A stretch of DNA of 64,000 nt from the NCBI RefSeq assembly GCF_029784155.1, contig NC_073692.1:422164304-422228303 (forward strand), read 5' to 3'. Below are positions 1 through 11,299 of this stretch, in pieces. The position numbers and the translations under genes are program-made. This DNA comes from Uranotaenia lowii. Taxonomy: Eukaryota > Arthropoda > Insecta > Diptera > Culicidae. Position 1 is the stretch's first letter. Each line of letters begins with the position of its first letter. The notes under the pieces are model-generated. The model saw only the letters and a list, made by a program, of their open reading frames with translations, did no database searches and had not been told where the DNA came from.

Positions 1-3000
1 TTATTTGATGTTCCATATTATTGCATGGAGATGATGAGCAAAGTTCCATAACCCTGAAATATTCGTTATTTCACACATTTTTATCCAGATTTGTCAATGT
101 TATAACTGATTTATTTTATTCTATAAACTTTTCACTGTTTTCATGAATTTTATTAATTTAATCTAGAAACCTCCGGGATTCACTTTCTGAGGCTGCATCA
201 TGATAATCTTATGACTTTGATTATGTGGATTGCTAATGATGAAGTTAAATGGCTCAATTTAATAAATGTAGGGTATGATTTGTGGACGACAAATATTGTT
301 TTTGTTGAGAAATCAGAATTTGGCTGCGTCATGTCGATAAGTGATTTATAGTTGTTCATCCAGTCTTTATTACAAAACTTTCCTTATTTCTGTTATATTT
401 AATCAAGATAAAAAATATATAACTTTAAATTCAATTTTATCTTTGCTTGAAACGAAATATAATGACTTAACTAACTCCTATATAACGTTTTTCCAATAAA
501 TAATATTGCATCTATGCCTTTAAAAGTACTCAATAGAAGCTTAAATTGTACAAAAAAGTCAACAATCTTGATGAATATGGGATGATTATGGGTGACGTGC
601 ATTAAGTTATTTAAAAAAAAACTGTTTTTGGTTTAGTAGAGACTGGTTTCTTATGATTATTAACAAAATATCATTGAAAAAAAAATCGTTAAATAAATTT
701 AATTTCATATAAGCTTTGCGGACCACACAACAAAGTATCGAGGGCCACTGGTTGCTTATCTCTGATTTAGATCATATTTTAAAATTAACAAAAATTATTA
801 TGTTAGAGTTAAGTTAAATGTTTTTTGACTTTCATGATTCGTAAAATGAAAAAGGAACAGCATTTTTGGTGCGTACAAATATTACAATATTTGGATTTGA
901 AAAACTTTGGCACCTTGATTTTGAATCATTTTTCAAATTTTGTCTATCACCTCTTGTTTTGGTGAAATGGCATCTGTAAGTTTTAAAATTAACCAATTTT
1001 TATAACTCACATGAAAAAAAATAATTTTAATTTTAATTTCAGAAATACAATGCCTTAAAAAGCAAATTTAATGTTAATAATAGAGACTAATTACAATTAA
1101 CTATGTTTCAGATGGATAATCATGAAATAATGTTGGATAGTTTTCCAGGAGTTAATTTTGACAAGATTCCAAACCTGATCTGCAGGGATTTGTAGGATCT
1201 TTATTGACTGCCTAATTTAACTTAAAACTTATTAATTTCAATCTCCAAACGACTTACCTCCAAAGCTTAGGTCACACTTGTTCCTGAGCCAAAACTCAAA
1301 TTTTGTATATTAAAATATATAAAATTAATGTTTAAAATCATTTCCATCTTGGTTTAAAAAGGCAAATGTATAAAATTTTAAGGGAAGGAAAAGAGGTATT
1401 CAACTTAACGTTTCATCAACTCTTGACAAAGGAAGAAAACAACATTTTTTCACTGTCTCCAGAGTGAAAATCCACCAGGGCTCTGGAAGTCGTCTCAAAA
1501 TTAGCTGTGGTACGATACGGATAGGCCGCAAACACACCTTTCGTCGCCGGATGATAACAAAGACAGAGAATTCTTGGCATTGAATTTTCAACTTCCAGCC
1601 TTAGGTTCGTTCACAACTTTTTGTGAAAGTCCCACACGCACCCAGCTTGGTTCATATATATTTCCTCCTTCTTTTTACTCGCTTGAGCCAACAGGATTAG
1701 TGGAATTTTCCCAACCCTCAACGCGAATATTTTGCCAAAAAGTTAGATCTGGGGAAAGTCATACTTGAAGGGAAAACGTGGAAAATGTTGAAGAATAAGT
1801 AGACGTTGATGTCGGAGAGTTATACGAGGAAAAGCCCCCGACTGACGTATGTATGTTGGGGGAAAATGTTTAAGCTTATTGGATGAATGAGAAATTCGTT
1901 TCGTGAAATGTTCTTTCATTATTTTTGTTCTGTGCTTTTGGGGCTTTGACTTTGCCTTTATTTCATTTGTTCATTTTCAACCGTGCGGTTTTTCTTTTGT
2001 GTGGTGATTTTTTTTTTATGTTTGGCTCTTTCTTGTGTTCGACTGTCTGGAAGACGTTCCAACTTTCATCATTCAGTCTCCAGGAATTCTGCCTTTGAAT
2101 AATCTCAAAAGTTATTCTCCGACGAAAGCAGAAAGTTAAATTGACATGCTTGATCCCAAGAAATTTGGTTTATGTTACTTCGTAGATTATGATCCAAGTT
2201 AATTTTGCCACTGGAAAAGGAATACAAATCTTCATTAGCAGTTTTGATTTAAAAAAAAACAGAATTTAAAGCTAAGAAGATTCCTTTTTTTCTGAAACAA
2301 TGCTAAAGTTTACATCAAAATATTTATTAGGAGTCCGATTTTCATATTTGTTCCAATCATGCGGAGTTGATGACATCATGTTTCTGTTTACCAGCGGCAA
2401 AATACACAAACCCAACCGAGCCGAACAAATTGTTGCGATTGAGCGAGTTCTAAATCCACAAATCCACCATCCAAAACCTACCTGTGTGTCACTTCCGGTG
2501 CTGACCAGGAAGTTTCAGTGGCTTGGTCGTGCGGAACGTTCCTTTTCTCTCACTCAGCATTTGATAGGCGCCAGTAGCAAGAGGCTAAGCATACATAAAA
2601 CTGTCAACACTATTAGCAGAGGCGGCTTCTGTTTTTGGTTTCGATGTTTGCTTACCAGAGGAACAATTCTTCCGTTTCGGATGCTAGACAACAACAACAG
2701 CAGCAGATTGTGAAATAGAAAATATTTTCTATGTTGAGTTTGGAAATAAAAGACTAGAAACAGAGATGTTGTTTTTACAGATGGTTTATAGTTTCAAGAG
2801 ATTAATAATAATTTTGTCTTCAATATATGGGAAAATCCTCTCGAATTTTGTTATTTAAGTTTTTAGTTATTATTTCTTATCCTTAGGTTTAGAAACCAAG
2901 GAGTAGAATGTACTAAAAAATGTTCATGAAAAGAAGTTAACCTCACTAAACGTAGAACTTGTAGATGAAAAAACTACATGTGCCAACCTTTTAATGATAA

Positions 3001-3644
3001 ACTTTGGCCAGCTAAAAGAACAAACTTTTGCCATTGCTTCACAAAATTTAGGAATGAAGTACTAAAATTTAAAACCGAAAATTTCCCTTTTTTAATGTGA
3101 ATAACGGTATTTTTCTTTTGAGTGCTTTTACAATTTTAACATTTTTTTAATGTTCGTTAATGACTTAAGCCACACTGGAAAAGAATCCGAATCCTTAAGA
3201 GCACTGAAAATGAATACTCCTTATATTATATGACATGAAATTAACAGCACTGAAATTAGAAAACACTAACTTTACAGGACACAGAACACAATTTTCTAAC
3301 TTAAAATTTGAAATTTGAAATTTGAATCATATTAATATTACATCGAGCGCAATAATCCCATGTAAAAATATAGTGCGTCAAAAACAGGCACACACAAATG
3401 TTAACAAAATATTAAGTCAAGTCCACGTTAATCAACCCTGGATCCGGTACTTCGAAAAAATGTAAGAGTGAAAAAATGGTTGTCGCTAGATATGATAAAT
3501 GGTATTTAATATAGAAAGGTTATGAAATGAAGGATAATCAAAGTATAAAGCTATACTTGCCAGCATTCTCCTGTATGATCTACAATGTCAGATACACGAA
3601 TTCACCCAAGATGATTTACTTAAATCTGCAACGTAGGGCTAGGT
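1..3644. other. AT-rich noncoding DNA, no gene seen
   Basis: I see no coding region, RNA gene or transposon end here. Reading frames are short and unlike known families. The stretch around 2340-2710 is less AT-rich and unique-looking, with a short CAA/CAG run near 2690; it could be conserved noncoding DNA, but nothing identifies it. Confidence 0.5.
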
Positions 3645-3988
3645 GGGGTAATTATGAACAAAATTTCTTCATTTGGCACACTTATAGCCACCGTATCTTC
3701 ATTTCTTATTATAAATTCTGAAAAGCTGCCAACAATGAATGTTTCCGTGCTCTTCATCATTCTGTAGAGCAACTTTTTTTGGTGGTCGCAACCCACGTCC
3801 TTGAGACGGCTGTTCATAATTACCCCATCTGTTCATATTTACCCCCCTCTCTAGGGGATAATTATGAACACGGATTACGGACTTGGTATAAAATTTTTGA
3901 AAAGTAATAGTAGATGTACGTTACATGTACCCATATTAAGCAGTGTATGGTGATTTTTTACATAAAAAATTATGTTCATAATTACCCC
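3645..3988. repeat. Cluster of MITE ends with motif GGGGTAATTATGAACA
   Basis: The motif GGGGTAATTATGAACA at 3645-3660 has a perfect inverted copy at 3973-3988. Three further copies lie between: inverted at 3811-3826, inverted with one mismatch at 3830-3845, and direct with one inserted A at 3854-3870. The arrangement suggests one or two nested or tandem inverted-repeat elements (3645-3826 and 3854-3988). I could not find a convincing TSD, so the superfamily is open. Confidence 0.6.
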
Positions 3989-5687
3989 GAGACTTGTCCA
4001 GTATGATTTATATGTTGTCAGAAAATCTCAATTCAACACCAAATTATGAAAATAATTCGCAGTAATAATAAAATGGGTTGTTTTATAAAAACTCAATTCA
4101 CTTCATGTATAAAACTTCTTAAATAAATAAATATAATCAAAATTTAGAAGTAGAGCAACACAAAAAATAGCTATTTAGTATTCTTTTTTATTGATTTTTT
4201 CTATCTTTTGTTTCGGTAGTTCAATTTTTTATTGCATCTTTTACGTTTTGGTTGGTTTCTTTTTCTTTCGTTTCTTTATGTCGTTGCAGATAACTTTTAT
4301 TTGATAGGACCTCTCCATACGTGTGTAATTTTAGGCGAGTTAGGCTACTCGAATGTTTTAACATCCGTTTTAAATGTCCTGCGCAGCAAACATCACTTGA
4401 CCCTATAGAGTTTAATTCCGGATTTCCTGTGGCTTAGGGAAATTTATTTTAAGCATTCCTTAGTTGATCTACAGTTTTTTTTCCTAAGTATGTTTTTCGT
4501 TTTTTTTCATGGGCTTTGAATAACGAGAAATTGAAGTGTTCAAGGTGAATAATGTCTGACAAACATATGTATTTGAGTTACATTACGAGGCTTTCAAAAC
4601 TATGAAATTTGTGAAAATCGATTGAGGAAAAAGGGGAGATATATTGGGTTTCGTCAGAAGTGCCAAGTTGACACTCCAGGGACTGTGGCGGGTAAAAATT
4701 TCAAAAATGAATGAGGGTTAAAAGATGAAAAAAATATTTCATTGTGAATAATTTTTTTAAAAAATGTAAACAAAATAAATTCCAATTCAAACATTTTGCT
4801 TCGAATTTTCAGTGGTTTTAAAATTCCAGTATTTTATATTTACACCTCGAAAATTTTTACATGCGTTTAATATTCAACAAGCACTGAAAATACCGTCATA
4901 TATAATGCTTCTTTGAATCATAAGTATTGTTATTTTACATAATTATTTTCGTAGTTTTTAGTTTATGAAGAAACGTTATGAAAAAAATTGTTTTCTTGTA
5001 GTTGTTGTAGGAAATGTTTTTTTTGTTAACACTATCTGGGTTTTTATGGCTTATGGTCCAGATTTGTATTCAATATAAAAAGTGGACGGAAAGTGGAAGT
5101 CATTAATGCACAAAGATGTTTGTTGCTGTTTTTAAAGGAAAATAAACAATTTAAAAGAATTTGAATGCGATTACGTTCATATTCAGAATTCAAAACAAGT
5201 GAAAACGTTAATAAATATAAATAAAATCAAGGATTTTCTTCTAAGTTGGTATGGCCACGAGGAAAGTTGCCCCCACCTTCAGGAGGAAGAAAAAACATTT
5301 CATGAAATTATTGAAAGTTCTATTAAACAAAGCATGCCATTTTTAATTACTTTCTGATGTATTCAGACTTTAATTCATTTTTTAACGGTTGTAACTTTTT
5401 TCATAAAATATGTGTTAAGTTTCTTCTCATGATAGCAAAAAATTAAAGCTTTAGAATAGGAAAATTCGATTATTAAGGAGACTCTTTATTTCTTACATAT
5501 TTGTAATTCCGGGATGATTCATTATCCGAAAAATTCTTCTTCTATAAACATTCCATACAAAATTAATTGAAATACGTTGCACTAATTCCAGAATCAACCA
5601 AATCATCTTAAATTTAGTTTTGATGCTTGGTGACCCGAAAGGCGTAAAAAAACATTCGAGAGCATTAAAAAACTTTGCAGCGGTCTA
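3989..5687. other. AT-rich noncoding DNA
   Basis: No coding region, RNA gene or recognisable repeat was found in this AT-rich stretch. Confidence 0.5.
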
Positions 5688-5696
5688 ATGTCACAT

Positions 5697-6360
5697 TAGA
5701 CTGAGTCGATTTGGGGTCATTTTAAATCTTCTTAAACCCTGGGGTCTAAGTAATTTTTAAGTAACGTTGACATGAGTAAAATTGAGCTTTGAGGTTTGAT
5801 TATTTTGTACTGAAAAATCAACATCATTTTTATTTCCTCTGTGGAACCGAGCCAGCTGAAAGTTTTTGTGTCTATTTATAAAATTATGCCAATATGATAA
5901 ATAATAAATTCAATTGACATCACTGCTCGAGTCTCGCGAAGTATTGCATGAAAAGTAGCCATGCAATACCTCGCTAGGCACACAGCAGGGATGTCATTTG
6001 AATTTATTGTTTATCAATGCGAAAAGACATACCTCTGCTAAACAGCTTATAACTTTCTTGCTTAATAAGATACGAAGTTACAGTCTTCGACAAAGTTGTA
6101 CAGCGGAAAATTTCCTTTCGGAATTTTATAAATTGGCACAAAATTTTTCAGCTGGCTCGGTTCAAAAGAGGAAAAATTATGTTGATTTTTCAGTACAAAA
6201 TATTCAATTTTCCCATACAAACCTTAAAGTTCAAATATACTCATGTAAACGTTACTTAAAATTTCAACAAAAAATCATGAATGAGTTTTGGATCAAGACG
6301 AAGATTTTTAGACCCCAGGGTTTGAGAAATTCCAAAATGACCCCAAAGTGACTCAGTCTA
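5697..6360. mobile_element. Long-TIR MITE, 9-bp TSD (Mutator-like), copy 1
   Basis: The element starts TAGACTGAGTC and ends GACTCAGTCTA. The two halves are inverted copies for most of their length: the block ending in TTGTACTGAAAAATCAACAT near 5800-5830 returns inverted near 6180-6210, and GAGCCAGCTGAAA near 5849 returns inverted near 6148. The centre (about 5920-5995) is also palindromic around a GTATTGCATG/CATGCAATAC stem. Perfect 9-bp TSDs ATGTCACAT lie at 5688-5696 and 6361-6369. A 9-bp TSD with long TIRs fits Mutator-like elements (MULEs). No transposase is encoded. A second family member is at 58409. Confidence 0.85.
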
Positions 6361-6369
6361 ATGTCACAT

Positions 6370-7604
6370 ACATTCTTATTTGATCATGAAATTTGTGAAT
6401 ATCATTACATTCACAGACACGAATGCCACAAAGATGGTAAAGTTATCAATTAAAAAATAGGTACATTCAACTTTTTTTTCTAGTTTTTCCATTAACTAAA
6501 TAGCTTTTTTTCTAAAATCTCGAATCAAAGTTTACAAGTTTGATTCATACGAGTTTAAAGAAGATTTTTGCTTTTTTTTAAGAGACTTGAACAATGCGGA
6601 TTTTTGTTTTAATTAGATAACCTTTGATTACGATTATACATTCTATTTTCTATTTTGATTTTGAATTTCTGATATTTGAATAACAGCCTGATTATGTGAA
6701 TAACAGATTAAAAATCTGAAGTTCTAAACTTTATTTATTATTTTTTTCCTTATTTTTGAGTTATTTATTTTGAACTGGTATTCTTATCCTTCGACAGATT
6801 TTGATTCAAATTCCATTTTTCATTCAACTATTTATTTCGAGTTTTGATGTAGGAGTCAACGTGGTTCTTTTGAGTTTTTCGAAAACTTTAATTTCATAGT
6901 ATGAACTTTTAATTTAGATCAACCTTACAAATCTTTAAGTTGGTTTTGCATTTCAGTTCTGAATTTTGGTGATGTTATTAAAGATTTTGAATCTGAAACA
7001 GATTGTTGGCTAAACTTGTGTAAAAGTTTTCAACAAATAATTTTTAACCAAATTTCGAATTTTAAATGTAGAGTCCACATGCTTTCTTTAATTTATTCCT
7101 ACAAAATCAATTTGTATTTTTACACTAAATTATACTGTTCCTAGTTTCAAAGCCCTCCCATATGCAAAAACAAGCAGGCGAGAACATCAGCTTTTTCTGT
7201 TTTGAAACATATTTCAAAATTGTGACCACAACTTTCAGCATAAACAAAAACCATTTATTGGAAGAAGTTCTAACTTGTCAAAACAAATCGTAAGACCTCA
7301 AATTTCCGAAATTGGGCAAATGGTAAGGTCTGGAGCATCATTTTTATTTATTATGAGACTGTAATGCGAGGATATTCGAAGCACATACAGAATACAGAAT
7401 ATGTTTTGCTCATCAAGCTACTTTCTAAGACATTTCATTCATTCATTCTTTTTTTTTTTTGGATTTTTTTTGATGGAATGTTGGAATTTGGTTGATGTTA
7501 TGCTGGTTCAGGTGGGTGGTGCAGTGATGTTTTCCGGATGATGTGGGTGAATTAAACTCGATATGGCTATTCTGATGGCTTTTGTACCTTTTTCCATGGC
7601 ATTT
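6370..7604. other. AT-rich noncoding DNA with a short shared motif
   Basis: No gene is visible. Bases 6417-6443 match 35645-35671 at 25 of 27 positions (core GATGGTAAAGT). This looks like the shared 3' tail of a dispersed LINE or SINE family, but the parent element is not identified. Confidence 0.45.
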
Positions 7605-8171
7605 GTACCCAATTTGACGGAAAAATTAGAGAAAATGCTGCAAGCCGACTATCCGTCCATCAAAATCGCCAGTAAACAAACGAATTCCATAGGCAACATA
7701 TACACAAACATGAAAGATCCAGTACCAAACGATGATCGCTCTAAGCGCATCTACTCCATCCCGTGCAAAGATTGCGACCACCAATACATTGGCCTCACCC
7801 GACAGAGATTAAGCGACAGAATATCAGGACACAGATCACTAATGAACCAGTTAGACAAGATAGTTAACACATAGTCCAACACAGCCCCCATGTTAGACAA
7901 ACTCATACAAAAATCCGCCCTTATAGAACACTGTATAAAAGGTAAACATAGATTCGAACTCTCAAACACCAAAATAATTGATAGCACACTATGCCATAGA
8001 AATCTAGAATTTTTGGAAATGTGCCACATCTACATGACCAAAAATTCTGTAAACAAACGTACAGATGTTGACAATCTCAACACTGCATACGCTGCAATAT
8101 TCGACAAATTGTACAAACACTTTGAACATCAATCTAAAAGCTTACAGAATGAACACATAGAACAAAATTAA
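7605..8171 (+). pseudogene. Penelope-like element relic: end of RT plus GIY-YIG endonuclease
   Basis: The frame reads through the RT-to-endonuclease linker (KDPVPNDDRSKRIYSIPCKDCD) into a GIY-YIG-type module with CDHQYIGLTRQRL, then ALIEHCIKGKHRFEL, LEFLEMCHIYM and NSVNKRTDVDNLNTAY. These blocks, in this order, are the C-terminal signature of Penelope-like retroelements, where the endonuclease follows the reverse transcriptase and nicks target DNA. The open frame starts at 7563, but family similarity begins only near 7605. A single in-frame TAG at 7872-7874 interrupts an otherwise open frame that stops at 8169-8171. The RT catalytic domain is absent, so this is a 5'-truncated, dead copy. Downstream, 8489-8516 holds a hammerhead-like motif, as expected near Penelope termini. 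Confidence 0.85.
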
Positions 8172-8488
8172 CAAACTTCCATCGATCAAAGCTCAAACAT
8201 ATCACAGTAGCTTGTGACCGCCATAGACAAACGACCAAAATCTCGTTCCGTAAGACACCAATCTATGTTTTTTTCAAATTCAAACTTTCATAACGTATTT
8301 CCATATAACTCGACGTTTCAGCATGTGCTAACTACCGATCGACCAGCAATGTGACAATAGACTTATCTTAAGTCAATTAACAAAGGACAGATACGTTATT
8401 GTAAGTAGGACCAAACAACACTTAGAACATTTATAACACCTTTATTCTAACTAAAATCTTACATTTATATTAAACTATCTCAGTTTCC

Positions 8489-8517
8489 CTGAAGATGGTG
8501 CCAACAAGCACCGAAAC
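8489..8517 (+). ncRNA. Hammerhead-ribozyme-like motif linked to Penelope-like relic
   Basis: CTGAAGA (8489-8495) fits the CUGANGA core. GGTGC (8497-8501) pairs perfectly with GCACC (8508-8512) around a CAACAA loop, and GAAA (8513-8516) follows at once. Penelope-like elements are known to carry minimal hammerhead motifs. One unpaired T at 8496 between core and stem departs from the canonical fold, and I did not resolve stems I and III, so activity is unproven. Confidence 0.4.
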
Positions 8518-8604
8518 GTTTGACAAATAATAAATTTCTATGTTCGGATTATAAAGACTGCTTGGCTATTACTAAAAATAAACAATGTACAGTCGAAAAA
8601 TTCT

Positions 8605-9440
8605 CATCATATATGTGCTCATTAAGGAACTTTGCAAGTTGCAAAAGTGATTTATATGCACGTTGTAAGGGTCAAGTCACATAAAGAGTTCAAAAATGCT
8701 CAAAATGGGAAGTCACCAACGGTGCATTGAGGTTCTTCCTGGCTGGCAGGCTGGCTGTCTGTTTGAGCGGGTGCGCTAACACCACTTCGAGTTTAAATTT
8801 CAGTAAGAACAACATCTAGACGTGGTCATCTGGTAGCGTGTTTGATTCTCATCACGAAGGTCGGGGTTCGATCCCCAAGCCGGACAAGTTTTTTTTTCAA
8901 TAAGCAACTTGATACAGTGATCATTCTGATGAAATTTATCTCGCTTGATCTTTCATGACGTCGTAACATCTTAAGAATTCACAGAAAACTGCTTCAAAAG
9001 TTATCAAAACAACTTTAAAGTTTGTATTTCACATATTGAATATGTTGTCCAGGCTACAAATATTCTAAATGGACTAGTTTATGTCAGTATTTGTATTTTT
9101 TCGTAATAAATCTCTTTGTTTACATTTTGTTTCATACGACGCGAGATATGTAGGATTTATAGGAAAGAAGCAACTGAGCAACTTGTCGAGTTTTGAATCC
9201 GGCGCGTGGCATCATGTTCTGAACATAGTAAAAAATCAAGAGAAGGTGATATGAAACGATGTCAAGGGTGCAATTGAGAAAGAGAGAGAATTTTTGTTCA
9301 TTTTACCATTTTTATAAAGCTGAATTAAACGGCCGTTGGAAGGTGAATAGTAGGTTATGAAGAGTCATTAAGGTCATTGTTTTTTTAACTTGAAACTATC
9401 AATAAGAACTTAAATTTTGAGCTGCACAAGGCTTTGTTCA
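8605..9440. repeat. Dispersed repeat, copy A (longer form)
   Basis: This stretch aligns with 17990-18420 over several blocks: GGAACTTTGCAAGTTGCAAA at the start, a run of CTGGCTGGC/GGCTGTCTG near 8740-8760, CACTTCGAGTTT near 8782, AACAACATCTAG near 8809, CTGAACATAGTAAA near 9218 and TAAATTTTGAGCTGCA near 9411-9426. Copy A keeps a roughly 380-base interior (about 8830-9215), including a decayed tRNA-like segment, that copy B lacks. No protein is encoded. The family is unidentified; a non-autonomous retroelement is a reasonable guess. Confidence 0.7.
8818..8895 (+). repeat. Decayed tRNA-like (pol III promoter) segment
   Basis: A B-box-like GGTTCGATCCCC closes a perfect 5-bp T-stem (GGGG/CCCC around TTCGATC), preceded by an A-box-like TGGTCATCTGGTAGCG. 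The span is tRNA-sized, and a run of nine T follows at 8888-8896, which would stop pol III. The acceptor and anticodon stems do not pair convincingly, so I read it as a tRNA-derived SINE head or tRNA pseudogene. Confidence 0.5.
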
Positions 9441-11299
9441 TTTAAAATCCGGGCAGTTTCAAACGTGTGTATTTTGAAAACTATTCATTTGATCAAAAAA
9501 TTTTCGATGGAGGAAATGAAGGTGTTAATATGATTTTTAATTTTTAAATATATAAAAATTAGTAACCGTTGACTTCAAGAAAAACTGTTAATTTATCAAA
9601 AAATCTCTTTTTTATCTTTGCACACTTTTTTCAGTCATGTATTGATCTATTATTTCTACCACAGAAGCAAAACCTTTGCAAAATCATGATATTTTAAACA
9701 AATTTACCAGGAAAAACCAATGTGAATCTTGTTGGAACTTTTTCATGAGCAGGCATCTCGACGAATTTGACCTCTTAAATTCCATTTTAAAATAAATTTC
9801 TTTGTCCATGAGAACTCATCTGTCACATTACGTAAAAACCGGTAGCACAGATTGCAATCTATGGAATTGCTCATTTTTAGTTATTTGCTGGGTGTCTACA
9901 AGACAGGCAACAATTTTTGCCTTTTGAACTTTGTGAGCATCCCAGAGTGGCTTTTTATTCTTCTTCGCCTTTTGGGCCAAAAACAATTTCAGAAAAAATC
10001 CACAGTTCATGAGTTTTCGTATCGACAATGAATATTTTCCAAGGCAACTGTGCAACATTATTTTTATCTTGTCTTTTCACATAGTAAATATCTCAAACAC
10101 ACGTAAATTTTAAAATTTGGAAAAAATAGGCAAGATAGCATTTTTCATAACCAACACAACGCTGCTAAATTTTTGTCAGCTCTATTAGCGTGGCTATCAC
10201 CGAAATAAAGTGCCGGATGCTAAATGATATATTGTGATACTAATTTCCTTTTTCTCAATTTAAGTTTACGTTTGTGTTCTACCGATGAAATTAAAATGAA
10301 CATCTTTATCTGGTTATTTCAACAAGTTTTTATTACTCTCTGATTAATCATTCAGTTTTATATAGATTGTGAATAATGGAATTTCTTTATTTGTGGCATC
10401 TATAAAACTGCTGAATTATTCAGAATTATAACTTATTTTCTCAACAATTAAATAAGAACACATTTCATCAATACAAATTCTCCACTCTCCTAGAAAAATT
10501 CCTCTGGGCCCTCCGAAGATTTCAAACGGTCCTGCATGAATCTAAATATGAAAATGTTGAAGAATTGGAAATGTTTCAATATAAGGGAAAAAATTCACGA
10601 CAGTGAATCGAAAATATCACATTCTTTTGAAATATTGAATCATCTTCAGAAAAGCTGCGAAGTTTATAAAAAAATGCATTGTGTAAGCCAAATTTATCAC
10701 TTCATACTTTTAAAATCTATTAAGATTTATATAAATTAAATCAAATTAACCTTAATGTCAAAGTTTCAAAGTTTTATGAATTTAACAATAGAAAAATTTA
10801 TTTACAGGGGGTAATGAAAGCTCTTTCTTCCATATATTATAAGAGATTAAATTTCTTAAAATTGATACTTGTAATTCAATTTTATTCATTTGAATTTGTT
10901 TCAGTGGTTTAAATCTATTTTTTTAATTTTTTTTTATGGAATTATTATGTTGATTATGATTAATGTTTTTTGATTGAATAAAATTCTGACAAACAGTTCG
11001 AAAAAAATCATTCGCTTTTCCGTTTTTGAATTTACAATGTAATTCCCAGCATAAAATAGATAATTTGTGTTGTTCTCCTTACATATGTTTTGTGGCATGA
11101 AATCGAAAGTAACTTTCGATCGATTAATATATCTGATTGGTGTAATTTTATTTGGATTTTAGTTCTCAAACATTATTTGAAATCTGACTTTTTATCTAAA
11201 ACTAAAGCATTTGTTGTAATTTGTAAGATCATTTTGAAAATAAAATAAATGGTTTTTTTTCTCGAAGCAAAGTCAACAGTGAACTGAAACATATAAAAT
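9441..11299. other. AT-rich noncoding DNA
   Basis: No gene, RNA gene or clear repeat structure was found. Confidence 0.5.

Noticed and set aside
8818..8895. Functional tRNA gene
   Set aside because: T-stem and B-box are good, but acceptor and anticodon stems do not pair.
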